Positions 23,616 to 33,046 of a stretch of DNA of 64,000 bases are shown here, piece after piece. Source of the stretch: Castellaniella sp034675905 (lineage in GTDB: Bacteria > Pseudomonadota > Gammaproteobacteria > Burkholderiales > Burkholderiaceae_B); NCBI RefSeq assembly GCF_034675905.1, contig NZ_JAUCCV010000005.1, positions 310,001 to 374,000 on the forward strand, given 5' to 3'. The translations under genes and the position numbers were made by a program. A model generated the notes under the pieces. It saw nothing but the letters and a program-made list of their open reading frames with translations, did not search any database and was not told where the DNA came from. Within the stretch, counting starts at the first letter, position 1. Each line of letters begins with the position of its first letter.

Positions 23616-25285
23616 TGGAACGCTCCCGCGGCGTCGCCGGCGCCGTACCCATCCAGACCATAGGCGCTATCCTGGCCAAAGGTGACGGAATCCGGATTGA
23701 CCGTCGAGACCTCGCCTTTGTAGTGCGTCACCATGCCCGGGAAGCTGAGCACGGCGATCACCATCAGGATCTGAATGATGATGAAGGGGATGGAACCCCA
23801 ATAGATCTGCGCCGTGGTGACCTTGGCAATCAGCTTGCCCGTCACCCGGTCGTGATAGTCCTCTTTGGGCGCCACCGAACGCAGATAGAACAAGGCAAAA
23901 CCAAAGGGCGGATGCACGAAGGAAGTCTGCATATTGACCGCCAGCAGCACGCCGAACCAGATCAGGTCGATGCCCATCTTGTCGGCCACCGGCCCCAGCA
24001 AAGGCACGATGATAAAGGCCAATTCGAAGAAATCCAGGAAAAACGCCAGGAAGAACGTCACCAGGCTGACCACGATCAGAAAGCCCAGTTCCCCGCCCGG
24101 CACGTGCAGCAGCAGCTGTTCGACCCAGATATCACCGTTGATGCCCCGGAAGCTGAGGCTGAAAATCGTCGAACCCACCAGGATGAAAATCACGAAACAC
24201 GTCAGGCGGGCCGTGCTTTCCATGGCCTGGCGCAGCTGCCGCACAGAAAACCGCCGACGCGACACCGCCATGATGAGCGCCCCCACAGCGCCCATGGCGC
24301 CGCCTTCGGTAGGAGTCGCCACACCAATGAAAATCGTCCCCAGCACCAGAAAGATCAGTGCCAAGGGCGGAATCATGACGAACACGACCTGTTCAGCCAA
24401 AGATGACAGCCAACCCAGGCGCAGCAATCTATTGCCCAAGGCCATCGCCAGGGCAGCCACCCCCCAGATCAGCAGGATGATGACCACCCGCTCGTCCACC
24501 GGGATGTCCGTATGGGAACGGAAATAGTATTGAGACCCCCAGTGCGCGATGGCGGCGGCAATCACCGTCAGGACCAATAGGGAGCGCAGGCCTCTGCGAC
24601 CACGCGCATCGACCTCTCCCCGGGCTTCCGGCGGCAGCGCCGGCGCATAGCCAGGCCGCAGGAAAGCGACGATAAAGACATACACCATGTAGGCGCCGGC
24701 CAGCAGCAAACCAGGCAGCATGGCGCCTCGATACATATCACCGATGGAGCGGCCCAGCTGGTCGGCCAGCACAATCAGCACCAGAGAGGGCGGGATGATC
24801 TGCGACAGCGTGCCCGACGCCGCAATCACGCCCGCCGCCAGGCGGCGGTCATAGCCGTAGCGCAGCATGATGGGCAGGGAAATCAGCCCCATGGAAATCA
24901 CCGAGGCCGACACCACGCCGGTCGTGGCCGCCAACAAAGCACCGACAAAGACCACGGCAATGGCCAAGCCGCCCCGCAGCGGGCCAAACAAGCGCCCGAC
25001 GGTATCCAGCAGGTCTTCGGCCATGCCCGATCGTTCCAGGATCAGGCCCATGAAGGTAAAGAACGGCACCGCCAGCAAAGAATCATTGCTGACGATGCCG
25101 AAAATCCGCTGAGGCAAGGCCTGGAACAGCAGCGGACTCATCAGATTCAGGTCGACGGCGACCAGACCGTACACGACTCCGGTGGCGGCCAGGGAAAAGG
25201 CCACCGGAAAGCCCAAAAGCAAAAATACGATCAGGTTGAAAAACATGATCGGGGCGAGATTATCGACGAGAAACTCCATGCTCAA
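23612..25285 (-). CDS. TRAP transporter large permease (DctM-type, long form)
   Basis: Large membrane subunit of a tripartite ATP-independent transporter, 557 aa with many hydrophobic helices. It starts MSMEFLVDNLAPIMFFNLIVFLLLGFPVAFSLA; other features are AVPFFTFMGLILERSGMAEDLL, AATTGVVSASVISMGLI, GTLSQIIPPSLVLIVLADQLG, and MGIDLIWFGVLLAVNMQTSFVHPPFGFALFYLRSVAP. The length exceeds classic DctM (about 430 aa) and fits the mannitol/chloroaromatic-type large subunits. It overlaps dctQ by 4 bases upstream and trpF by 4 downstream. No DctP-type binding protein is present in the window. Confidence 0.93.
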   Translation of the reverse strand: MSMEFLVDNLAPIMFFNLIVFLLLGFPVAFSLAATGVVYGLVAVDLNLMSPLLFQALPQRIFGIVSNDSLLAVPFFTFMGLILERSGMAEDLLDTVGRLFGPLRGGLAIAVVFVGALLAATTGVVSASVISMGLISLPIMLRYGYDRRLAAGVIAASGTLSQIIPPSLVLIVLADQLGRSIGDMYRGAMLPGLLLAGAYMVYVFIVAFLRPGYAPALPPEARGEVDARGRRGLRSLLVLTVIAAAIAHWGSQYYFRSHTDIPVDERVVIILLIWGVAALAMALGNRLLRLGWLSSLAEQVVFVMIPPLALIFLVLGTIFIGVATPTEGGAMGAVGALIMAVSRRRFSVRQLRQAMESTARLTCFVIFILVGSTIFSLSFRGINGDIWVEQLLLHVPGGELGFLIVVSLVTFFLAFFLDFFELAFIIVPLLGPVADKMGIDLIWFGVLLAVNMQTSFVHPPFGFALFYLRSVAPKEDYHDRVTGKLIAKVTTAQIYWGSIPFIIIQILMVIAVLSFPGMVTHYKGEVSTVNPDSVTFGQDSAYGLDGYGAGDAAGAFQ

Positions 25286-25896
25286 CGCCCCTGTACCGAT
25301 TCAGCCGACTGGCCGGCCCGTTGCTGGGCCAGGATATCCTCGACGAGGGCTTCCTCGTCGCTCTTGCCATCGGATACGCGCATGGGATTGGCGCAAGCGC
25401 CACGCAGAAACCCGACGCATTTGATCAAATGCGACACACCCGCCAAAATCAGCAGGGCAAAACCCACAGGGATCAATAATTTGGCAGGCCAGCGAATCAG
25501 GCCCTCTGTATTCGAAGACAGTTCATGCAATATGTAGGATTCCCAGAAAAAGGGAATCGACAGCCACAGCACCAGACAAGCAGCCGGCATCAGGAAAAAC
25601 ACGACGCCGAAAATTTCAATGTAGACCTGGACGCGTTCAGACAGCCTCTGGGACAGCACATCGACCCGGACGTGTTCATTGCGCAAAAAGGTATACCCCG
25701 CCGCCAGCAGAAAAATCGCGCCGAACAGATACCACTGCAATTCCAGCCAAGCGTTGGAGCTGAGGCTGAAGACCTTGCGCATCACGGCATTGCCCGCGCT
25801 GATCACCGCCACGATCAGCACCAGCCAGGTCACCGCCCGACCCACCCATGTGTTCAGGGCATCAATCCAGCCCGCTATTTTCAATGGAATTCTCAT
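25282..25896 (-). CDS. TRAP transporter small permease (DctQ-type)
   Basis: Small membrane subunit of the TRAP transporter, about 204 aa with four hydrophobic helices. WLELQWYLFGAIFLLAAGYTFLRNEHVRVDVL is the DctQ family signature. I chose the ATG at 25894-25896 (MRIPLKIAGWID), preceded by AGGCGA; a GTG at 25912-25914 is possible. It overlaps the large permease by 4 bases. A 170-bp gap to truA lies upstream with no confident promoter. Confidence 0.9.
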   Translation of the reverse strand: MRIPLKIAGWIDALNTWVGRAVTWLVLIVAVISAGNAVMRKVFSLSSNAWLELQWYLFGAIFLLAAGYTFLRNEHVRVDVLSQRLSERVQVYIEIFGVVFFLMPAACLVLWLSIPFFWESYILHELSSNTEGLIRWPAKLLIPVGFALLILAGVSHLIKCVGFLRGACANPMRVSDGKSDEEALVEDILAQQRAGQSAESVQGR

Positions 25897-26066
25897 GGTT
25901 CGCCTACAAAACACAATACAAGCCGAACGCCCGGCGGCGGGCTGTCAAAGCAGAACGGATGGCCAACCGCCTCGTTCAAGCCCTGTGCATCGCAAAACGT
26001 CCAATTCTATCCGATCAGCTCGGCCATTCACCACGGGAAAGACCCGAAAACAGCCGTCAGCCTGGA

Positions 26067-26888
26067 TTATTCCCGCGATTCCGGCCACCAGGCGCCCAAG
26101 TGGTGGCGCAAGGCATCGGCGGCCGGCCGGATCGGCAGATACGGCGCCTGCGGATAGGCCACATGCGCCAAATACAGGCCGTCGGGCATGAAGGTGGGAG
26201 CCGCCTGTTTACGATCCCGACAGGTCAGCAGGTCACCCGCCCAATCTGGCGGACGCCGGCCGCGCCCGATCATGATCAGCGTCCCCATCAGATTGCGCAC
26301 CATATGATGCAAGAACGCATTGGCGCGAAATTCAAAGACCAGGAAATCCCCCTGGCGGATGATCTCCAGCGCCTGCATCGTGCGCACCGGACTGGAGGCC
26401 TGGCATTCGGAAGAGCGAAAGGCGCTGAAGTCATGTTCGCCCAGCAGCAAGCCCGCTGCCTCCCGCATCGCTTGATCATCCAGGCGGTCATGCACCCAAC
26501 CGACTCGGCCATGCAGCATGGGAGAGCGCACGGGCGCACTGCGCAGCACGTAGAAATAGGTACGGGCGCGCGCGTCGAAACGGGCATGGAAATCCGAGGC
26601 GGCCGCCTGCGCCCACTGTACGGACACGCTGGCCGGCAGATGCGCGTTCAGGCCCCGCACCCAGGATTCGTCGCGACGCACCGCGTCCGTATCCAGATGC
26701 ACGATCTGTTGCAACGCATGCACGCCCGTATCGGTGCGCCCTGCGCAGATCGTCGCCACCGAAGGCACGGCAAGAAACGTGGACAAGGCGGCTTCCAGCG
26801 TGTCTTGCAGGGTGCGCCCTCCGCGCTGGGTCTGCCAGCCGTACCAGCCCGATCCGTCGTAGCTTAAACCCAGAACAATCCGGGACAC
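26067..26888 (-). CDS. truA: tRNA pseudouridine(38-40) synthase
   Basis: Modifies uridines 38-40 of the tRNA anticodon arm to pseudouridine. The 273 aa contain the catalytic Asp in AGRTDTGVHALQQ (D53), LGLSYDGSGWYGWQTQ at the N-terminus, and FHARFDARARTYFYVL. The start is GTG at 26886-26888, 6 bases after the fimV stop, without a clear ribosome site, which suggests coupling. Gene order asd-fimV-truA is common in betaproteobacteria. Confidence 0.96.
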   Translation of the reverse strand: MSRIVLGLSYDGSGWYGWQTQRGGRTLQDTLEAALSTFLAVPSVATICAGRTDTGVHALQQIVHLDTDAVRRDESWVRGLNAHLPASVSVQWAQAAASDFHARFDARARTYFYVLRSAPVRSPMLHGRVGWVHDRLDDQAMREAAGLLLGEHDFSAFRSSECQASSPVRTMQALEIIRQGDFLVFEFRANAFLHHMVRNLMGTLIMIGRGRRPPDWAGDLLTCRDRKQAAPTFMPDGLYLAHVAYPQAPYLPIRPAADALRHHLGAWWPESRE

Positions 26889-26894
26889 GGGACG

Positions 26895-28508
26895 TCAGGC
26901 CTGAGGAGGCGTGTTCGCGGCATCCTGGGGCGGCAGATCCAGATCGACGCCCTGAAGCTTTTCGCGCACCATGGCTTCCGTGATCTGCGGGCTATCGTCG
27001 GCATCGTCGCGCGTCGTATTGGCGCGTCGCAACAACCAGGCGATGATGAATACGATCACCGCCAGCAAGGCGGTCATCACCCCCAACAGATGGTCCTGGA
27101 TCCAGGAAGCGCGATGTTCGGCCTGCTGAGAAGGTTGCAGTTCGGCGGCCTCGGCGGCGCTAGGCGCCTGGGGCGCCAGCGCAGCGCCGGACGGCCCGGC
27201 TGCCGACGAAGCCGACGACGAACCTGCCGACGGTCCCGCAGCGGCAGCTTGCGCCGCCGGATGAGCAGCCCCGCCGCCCGGCGTGCCGGCCTGAGCACCG
27301 GGTGCGACCGACGCGTTGCCCGGCGCCGGCGAGGAGCCCGCCGCAGCACTGCCGGCAGCCTGATCGGTCGCCGGCGATGTCTGAGCATTGGCCTGAGCAG
27401 CGGCCTCGTGGCTGGCCTCGCTGATGGCAGCAGCGATCTGCTGAACGGATTGGCCTACCGCCTGCGCCCCTTTGGCAGCAGCCGTGCGAGCGGCCTCGCC
27501 CTGGGATTGCAGGGCCTCGTTCAGATGCTGGACATTATCCTGCAACTGCCCAACCCGGGACTCGGCGTCCTGCAAAGCGTGGCCTTGAGCCGTACGGGCA
27601 TCGGCCGCACCGGATTTCCCGCCTTGGCTAAGCTGCACACGGTCTCCCGCCCCGGCATCCGCCGATGAACGGTCAGCCGCTTTATCCGACGATACCGCGC
27701 CACCAGACGCCTGGTCGCTGACAGCGGGCACGGCATCCGCCTGCCGACCCCGCAGGAGGGCAAAGGCAGCCGTTTGGTCCCGGAACTGCCGACGGGCCTG
27801 GGCGTCGGAAATCGACAGCATGTCGTCCACCGACGGCACAGCCAACGAAGCGCCCGCCCGTACAAGATTGATATTGCTGTGGATGAACGCCTGCGGATTA
27901 GCCCGCTGCAGAGCCATCATCAACTGATACACCGACACGCCATCCACCGCATGGCGGCGGGCGATAGCGAACATCGTGTCGCCCGGGCGCACGGCAATGG
28001 CGCCTGCCGGCACCCGGCGGGTGCTGCTGGGTTTTGCGGCAGCCCCGATCGCAGGCGCAGCCTGAGCCGATGCGCCCGGCTGGACCGCTGGGGAATCCAC
28101 CCGCAAGGGACCGGGGGCGACCAGGGAAACCTGATAGCGCTGTTCGCCGGTAGCCGTATGAACATCCAGCAAGAGATCGGCCAGCGTCCCGGAAAAAGCC
28201 TGGGATGAGGTCACGCGCAGCACGCGGCGAGCCCCTGCCTGGACACCGGGCGTCACGGTGATGGTCAGGCTGTCCAAGGCGACAGGCGGCGTCAATCCGG
28301 CCACCGTCCAGTCGGCGGCAGGCGCCGGCCGGGCTGACAGGGCCTGCAAGTCGGCAGCCGTCAGGTCGGAGACCGGCACCAGAATGAGCAAGGGTTCGCC
28401 GGTCGCCGATGCCAGGCGGGCATGGCCGAAATTGGCGGCTTGTGCCGACCCGGCCGCCAAGGCGGCCAAGGCCAGCACGCTGCTGATCAGGCGGGCGGCG
28501 GACGGCAT
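26895..28508 (-). CDS. fimV: FimV/HubP-like LysM membrane protein
   Basis: Inner-membrane, peptidoglycan-binding protein of the FimV/HubP family; relatives organise poles, type IV pili or type II secretion. 537 aa: signal peptide ending near AGSAQA-AN (about 25); the FimV N-terminal domain (FGHARLASATGEPLLILVPV to YQVSLVAPGP); LysM about 172-225 (AVRPGDTMFAIARRHAVDGV); an Ala/Ser/Gly-rich coiled-coil-like middle; one membrane helix about 474-493; short cytoplasmic tail with EAMVREKLQGVDLDL. It is shorter than Pseudomonas FimV and lacks an obvious C-terminal TPR region. The ATG overlaps the asd stop (TGATG). Confidence 0.85.
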   Translation of the reverse strand: MPSAARLISSVLALAALAAGSAQAANFGHARLASATGEPLLILVPVSDLTAADLQALSARPAPAADWTVAGLTPPVALDSLTITVTPGVQAGARRVLRVTSSQAFSGTLADLLLDVHTATGEQRYQVSLVAPGPLRVDSPAVQPGASAQAAPAIGAAAKPSSTRRVPAGAIAVRPGDTMFAIARRHAVDGVSVYQLMMALQRANPQAFIHSNINLVRAGASLAVPSVDDMLSISDAQARRQFRDQTAAFALLRGRQADAVPAVSDQASGGAVSSDKAADRSSADAGAGDRVQLSQGGKSGAADARTAQGHALQDAESRVGQLQDNVQHLNEALQSQGEAARTAAAKGAQAVGQSVQQIAAAISEASHEAAAQANAQTSPATDQAAGSAAAGSSPAPGNASVAPGAQAGTPGGGAAHPAAQAAAAGPSAGSSSASSAAGPSGAALAPQAPSAAEAAELQPSQQAEHRASWIQDHLLGVMTALLAVIVFIIAWLLRRANTTRDDADDSPQITEAMVREKLQGVDLDLPPQDAANTPPQA

Positions 28509-29638
28509 CAAAGTTCGCCCAAAGCGATGCGCAGCATGCGGCGCAAGGGCTCGGCGGCCCCCCACAGCAGTTGGTCGCCCACCGTAAAGGCGCTCAGGTA
28601 TTCCGGCCCCATGGACATCTTGCGCAGACGTCCGACCGGGATATCGAGCGTGCCGGTCACCGCCACCGGGGTCAGCGCCTGCATGGAGGATTCCTTGTCG
28701 TTGGGCACCAGACGCGCCCAATCGGTGCCGGTGCGCACGGCATCATTGATCTCATCCAGGGGAATGTCGCCGCGCAGCTTGATGGTCAAGGCCTGGCTAT
28801 GGCAACGCATGGCGCCGATGCGCACGCACAGACCGTCGACCGGCACTGCCGTCGCGCCGAAACCAGGCCCGCGGCCCAGAATCTTGTTGGTTTCCGCCCC
28901 GCCTTTCCATTCCTCGCGCGACATGCCGTCGCCCAGGTCCTTGTCGATCCAGGGGATCAGGCTGCCGCCCAAGGGCACGCCGAAATTATCCTGGGGCAGA
29001 TCGGGGTTCTGCTGGGCCTTGAGCACGCCCCGATCGATATCCAGAATGGCGGAGGCGGGGTCGGCCAGCTGCGCGCCCACCGCCTGATTGAGGATGCCGA
29101 ACTGGGTGAGCAGTTCACGCATGTGGCGCGCGCCGCCGCCCGAAGCCGCCTGATAGGTCATGGAGGTCATCCATTCGACCATGTCGGCCTTGAACAGGCC
29201 CGCCAGGCCCATCAGCATGCAGCTGACCGTGCAGTTGCCGCCGATGTAGTCGCGCACGCCGCGCTGCATGGCGGCATCGATCACCGGCCGGTTGACCGGG
29301 TCCAGCACGATGATGGCATCGTCCTTCATGCGCAGGGTGCTGGCGGCATCGATCCACAAGCCGGTCCAGCCGGCCGCCCGCAGTTTCGGATAGACGGCCG
29401 ACGTATAGTCGCCGCCCTGCGCAGTCATGATGATGGGCAATTTTTTCAATGCGTCGATGTCATGGGCGTCTTGCAAGGGCCCTGCCCCCGACGCCCATTC
29501 CGGCGCCGCCCCACCCGCATTGCTGGTGGAAAAGAACACCGGGTCGAACAATGCGAAATCGTTTTCGTCCCGCATGCGTTGCATGAGAACCGATCCCACC
29601 ATGCCACGCCAACCCACCAAGCCAACTGCCTGCACCAT
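28508..29638 (-). CDS. asd: Aspartate-semialdehyde dehydrogenase
   Basis: NADPH-dependent reduction of aspartyl phosphate to aspartate semialdehyde, the branch point to lysine/diaminopimelate, threonine and methionine. The 376 aa begin VGLVGWRGMVGSVL (NADP loop), with catalytic Cys136 in IGGNCTVSCMLMGL, the QAASGGGARHM segment, and the catalytic His in RIGAMRCHSQAL. It matches the long Gram-negative Asd class (about 370 aa). It lies 43 bp after leuB and overlaps fimV by one base. Confidence 0.97.
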   Translation of the reverse strand: MVQAVGLVGWRGMVGSVLMQRMRDENDFALFDPVFFSTSNAGGAAPEWASGAGPLQDAHDIDALKKLPIIMTAQGGDYTSAVYPKLRAAGWTGLWIDAASTLRMKDDAIIVLDPVNRPVIDAAMQRGVRDYIGGNCTVSCMLMGLAGLFKADMVEWMTSMTYQAASGGGARHMRELLTQFGILNQAVGAQLADPASAILDIDRGVLKAQQNPDLPQDNFGVPLGGSLIPWIDKDLGDGMSREEWKGGAETNKILGRGPGFGATAVPVDGLCVRIGAMRCHSQALTIKLRGDIPLDEINDAVRTGTDWARLVPNDKESSMQALTPVAVTGTLDIPVGRLRKMSMGPEYLSAFTVGDQLLWGAAEPLRRMLRIALGEL

Positions 29639-29681
29639 AAATATCCGCCCGAACCAAGTAGTAGTGAAAATCCAGAATTCT

Positions 29682-30758
29682 TTATTCTAATGCCTTCAGC
29701 ACGGCATCGCCCATTTCCGAGGTCGATACCCGCGTCGTACCGGCCTCGAAGATATCCGCCGTGCGCAAGCCTTGCGCCAGCACTGCCTGCACGGCGGCTT
29801 CAATGCGATCCGCTGCTGCGCCTGCATCCAAAGAATACCGCAGCATCATTGCCGCCGACAAAATCGTTGCCAAGGGATTGGCGATATTCTGCCCGGCGAT
29901 GTCCGGCGCCGACCCATGGCTGGGCTCATACAGGCCCTGACGGCTGGCATTCAGCGATGCCGAGGGCAGCATGCCGATGGACCCGGTCAACATGGCGGCC
30001 TCGTCCGACAAAATGTCGCCGAACAGATTGCCGGTCACGACCACGTCAAAGGCCTTGGGCTCACGCACCAGCTGCATCGCAGCATTGTCCACGTACATAT
30101 GCGACAGCGCCACCTGCGGGTATTCGCGGGCCACATCGATCATGATATCGCGCCAGAACTGAGAGGTTTCCAGCACATTGGCCTTGTCCACGCTGCACAG
30201 TTTGCCCTGGCGCTTGGCGGCGGCCTGGAAGGCAACGTGGGCGATGCGACGGATTTCGCCTTCCGCATAATGCATGGTGTCAAAACCCTGTCGCTCGCCG
30301 GCAAAGGGGCCGTCTTCCAGGGTACGCACGCCACGCGGCTGGCCGAAATAGATGTCCCCGGTCAGCTCACGCACAATCAGGATGTCCAGGCCGGCCACGA
30401 CCTCGGGCTTCAGGGACGAGGCATTAGCCAATTCCGGGTACAGGATGGCGGGCCGCAGGTTGGCGAACAGGCCCAGGGCCTTGCGCAGCCCCAGCACGGC
30501 TTGCTCTGGGCGCAGGGCGCGTTCCAATTGATCATATTTCCAGTCACCCACCGCGCCAAACAGCACGGCGTCGGACTGCAAAGCCAGATCCAGCGTGGAC
30601 TGCGGCAAGGGATGCCCCTGGGCCGCATAGGCTGCGCCGCCGACGGGCGCCTCGGTAAAGGATAAATCCAGATTCAGGGCGCGCAGCACGCGCACGGCTT
30701 GTTCGACGATTTCCGGGCCGATGCCGTCACCCGGCAATACTGCAATACGAGAAGTCAT
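29682..30758 (-). CDS. leuB: 3-isopropylmalate dehydrogenase
   Basis: Third step of leucine synthesis: NAD-dependent oxidative decarboxylation of 3-isopropylmalate. 358 aa from ATG 30756-30758 (MTSRIAVLPGDGIGPEIV); a longer in-frame opening is rejected because the conserved start is here. Other motifs are ARSELTGDIYFGQPRG-like RELTGDIYFGQPRG, the metal-binding DVVVTGNLFGDILSDEAAML, and EPSHGSAPDIAGQNIANP. It is separated from leuD by 87 bp containing a long hairpin. Confidence 0.96.
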   Translation of the reverse strand: MTSRIAVLPGDGIGPEIVEQAVRVLRALNLDLSFTEAPVGGAAYAAQGHPLPQSTLDLALQSDAVLFGAVGDWKYDQLERALRPEQAVLGLRKALGLFANLRPAILYPELANASSLKPEVVAGLDILIVRELTGDIYFGQPRGVRTLEDGPFAGERQGFDTMHYAEGEIRRIAHVAFQAAAKRQGKLCSVDKANVLETSQFWRDIMIDVAREYPQVALSHMYVDNAAMQLVREPKAFDVVVTGNLFGDILSDEAAMLTGSIGMLPSASLNASRQGLYEPSHGSAPDIAGQNIANPLATILSAAMMLRYSLDAGAAADRIEAAVQAVLAQGLRTADIFEAGTTRVSTSEMGDAVLKALE

Positions 30759-30777
30759 GAAGGGTTCCAGGTCACAA

Positions 30778-30826
30778 GGACCCGGCCCAAGCTGGCGGAA
30801 TGCATCCACCACCCTGGGCCGGGTCC
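30778..30826. other. 12-bp perfect inverted repeat in the leuD-leuB spacer
   Basis: GGACCCGGCCCA (30778-30789) and TGGGCCGGGTCC (30815-30826) are exact reverse complements around a 25-base loop. The stem would form in the leuDB transcript 20 bases after the leuD stop. There is no T run, so it looks more like an mRNA stabiliser, processing site or pause hairpin than a terminator. Confidence 0.7.
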
Positions 30827-30845
30827 GGGGGTTGATCAGACAGGG

Positions 30846-31502
30846 TCAAGAATGGCTGGGCGTCGGCTTGACCAGCCAGGGATGCTGCGCCAGGCGGCGG
30901 GACTCGAAATCGCGGATCTGTTCGGCGCGCAGCAGCGTCTGGCCGATCTCATCCAGGCCTTCGAGAAGCGATTGCTTGCGATAGGCATCCACATCAAAGG
31001 ACCAATGGCTGCCATCAGGCGCCGTCACCTGCTGCTGCGCCAGATCGACCGTCAGCTGATAACCCGGCGTGGATTCCACCGCCTTGAACAGCTGATCGAC
31101 GACGGCTTCGGGCAAGACGATGGGCAACAGACCGTTCTTGAAACTGTTATTGAAGAAGATGTCGGCGTAGGACGGCGCGATCAGCGCCCGGAAACCATAT
31201 TGCTGCAGCGCCCAGGGGGCGTGCTCGCGACTGGAACCGCAGCCGAAGTTCTTGCGGCACAACAAGACCGACGCGCCCTGATAGCGGGGCCGATTCAACA
31301 CGAAATCCGGATTCAGGGGCCGATTACTGTTGTCCATGCCCGGTTCGCCGTGATCCAGATAGCGCAACTCATCGAACAGATTGGGGCCGAAGCCGGTGCG
31401 CTTGATTGATTTCAAGAACTGCTTGGGAATGATCAGATCCGTATCGACGTTATCGCGATCCAGAGGGGCCACCAGGCCCTGATGGGTGGTAAAGGCTTGC
31501 AT
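30846..31502 (-). CDS. leuD: 3-isopropylmalate dehydratase, small subunit
   Basis: Small subunit of the [4Fe-4S] isomerase converting 2- to 3-isopropylmalate. 218 aa from ATG 31500-31502 (MQAFTTHQGLVAPLDRDNVDTDLIIPKQFL). The swivel-domain motif FGCGSSREHAPWAL is clear, as is APSYADIFFNNSFKNGLLP. An in-frame opening further upstream lies within leuC and is rejected. leuC ends 8 bases upstream; AGGAT is the likely ribosome site. Confidence 0.96.
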   Translation of the reverse strand: MQAFTTHQGLVAPLDRDNVDTDLIIPKQFLKSIKRTGFGPNLFDELRYLDHGEPGMDNSNRPLNPDFVLNRPRYQGASVLLCRKNFGCGSSREHAPWALQQYGFRALIAPSYADIFFNNSFKNGLLPIVLPEAVVDQLFKAVESTPGYQLTVDLAQQQVTAPDGSHWSFDVDAYRKQSLLEGLDEIGQTLLRAEQIRDFESRRLAQHPWLVKPTPSHS

Positions 31503-31510
31503 GATGAATC

Positions 31511-32920
31511 CTATTGGAAAGTGCGCACGTCGACGAAATGGCCGGCGACAGCCGCAGCCGCCGCCATGGCCGGACTGACCAGATGGGTACGCCCGCCCTG
31601 CCCCTGCCGCCCCTCGAAATTGCGGTTGGACGTAGAAGCGCAGCGCTCGCCCGGTTCCAGCCGGTCGGCGTTCATGGCCAGGCACATGGAACACCCCGGC
31701 TCGCGCCATTCAAAGCCGGCATCCAAAAAGATGCGGTCCAGGCCTTCTTGTTCGGCCTGCGCCTTGACCAGCCCCGAGCCTGGCACCACCATCGCCAGGC
31801 TCACGTTGGACGCCACGCGCCGGCCCTTGGCCACGGCGGCGGCGGCCCGCAGGTCTTCGATGCGGGCATTGGTACAGGACCCGATGAAGACCTTGTCGAT
31901 AGCGATATCGCTGATCGCCGTGCCGGGTTTCAAGTCCATGTACTGCAGCGCACGCTCCATGCCCTTGCGGCGCACGGCATCGGCTTGCGCGGCAGGATCG
32001 GGCACCTGGCCGCCGACCGCTGTCACCATTTCGGGCGACGTCCCCCAACTGACCTGCGGCTGGATGGCCGATGCATCAATATCCACCACTCGATCAAACG
32101 CCGCATCGGCGTCAGAGTGCAGTGTTTTCCAATACGTGACGGCCTGCTCCCACAGAGCCCCTTCGGGGGCGTAGGGACGGCCCTGGAAATAATCGATGGT
32201 CGTCTGATCCACCGCCACCATGCCGGAACGCGCACCGGCCTCGATGGCCATATTGCACATCGTCATGCGGCCTTCCATGGACAGGGCCTGGACAGCATCG
32301 CCGCCGAATTCGATGGCATAGCCGGTGCCGCCCGCCGTGCCGATCTGTCCGATGATGTACAGGATCAGGTCTTTGGCCGTACAGCCGAAAGGCAGCATGC
32401 CATTGACCCGCACCAGCATGCTGCGGCTCTTTTTCATCAGCAGCGTCTGCGTGGCCAGCACATGCTCGACTTCGGACGTGCCGATGCCAAAGGCCAGCGC
32501 CCCCATGGCGCCATGAGTGCTGGTGTGCGAGTCGCCACAGACCACGGTCATGCCCGGCAACGTGGCGCCCTGTTCAGGGCCGATGATGTGCACAATGCCC
32601 TGGCGCCGGTCATTCATGCGAAATTGTGTAATGCCCCAGGCGTCGCAATTCTTGTCCAGGGTATCGACTTGCAGGCGCGAAATCGGGTCCTGAATCCCCT
32701 GAGAACGGTCGGTCGTGGGGACGTTGTGATCGGCCACCGCCAGATTGGCGGCGATGCGCCAGGGCTTGCGGCCCGCCAGTTCCAGACCTTCGAAAGCCTG
32801 CGGGCTGGTGACTTCGTGCACCAGATGGCGGTCGATGTACAGCAGACAGGTGCCGTCGGGACCTTGATGCACCACATGGGCATCCCAGAGCTTGTCATAC
32901 AGGGTTTGGGGCATGGTCAT
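31511..32920 (-). CDS. leuC: 3-isopropylmalate dehydratase, large subunit
   Basis: Aconitase-family large subunit holding the [4Fe-4S] cluster, 469 aa. The cluster cysteines are in FIGSCTNARIEDL and CSMCLAMNAD; TVCGDSHTSTHGAMGALAFGIGTSEVEHVLATQTL is the family signature. Start ATG 32918-32920 (MTMPQTLYDKLWDAHVV). Forms a heterodimer with LeuD. A predicted promoter lies about 50 bases upstream and would drive leuCDB and possibly asd-fimV-truA. Confidence 0.97.
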   Translation of the reverse strand: MTMPQTLYDKLWDAHVVHQGPDGTCLLYIDRHLVHEVTSPQAFEGLELAGRKPWRIAANLAVADHNVPTTDRSQGIQDPISRLQVDTLDKNCDAWGITQFRMNDRRQGIVHIIGPEQGATLPGMTVVCGDSHTSTHGAMGALAFGIGTSEVEHVLATQTLLMKKSRSMLVRVNGMLPFGCTAKDLILYIIGQIGTAGGTGYAIEFGGDAVQALSMEGRMTMCNMAIEAGARSGMVAVDQTTIDYFQGRPYAPEGALWEQAVTYWKTLHSDADAAFDRVVDIDASAIQPQVSWGTSPEMVTAVGGQVPDPAAQADAVRRKGMERALQYMDLKPGTAISDIAIDKVFIGSCTNARIEDLRAAAAVAKGRRVASNVSLAMVVPGSGLVKAQAEQEGLDRIFLDAGFEWREPGCSMCLAMNADRLEPGERCASTSNRNFEGRQGQGGRTHLVSPAMAAAAAVAGHFVDVRTFQ

Positions 32921-32971
32921 GATCTCTAAAATCAGGAAGGACGCGCCGGACGTCGCCGGCCACTGAAAACC

Positions 32972-32999
32972 ATTATGCCAGTGTGATTTCTGATCGCAA
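32972..32999 (-). promoter_or_regulatory. Predicted sigma-70 promoter of leuCDB
   Basis: Minus strand: -35 TTGCGA (32994-32999), 16-bp spacer, -10 CATAAT (32972-32977). Start point near 32965, giving a leader of about 45 bases. It lies in the 126-bp gap after the M48 protease gene. No leucine-rich leader peptide is visible in the short leader. Confidence 0.5.
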
Positions 33000-33046
33000 G
33001 ACCAGTCGTTATCCTAGTATTCGAGGTAACTGGTACCCGTTTAAGC

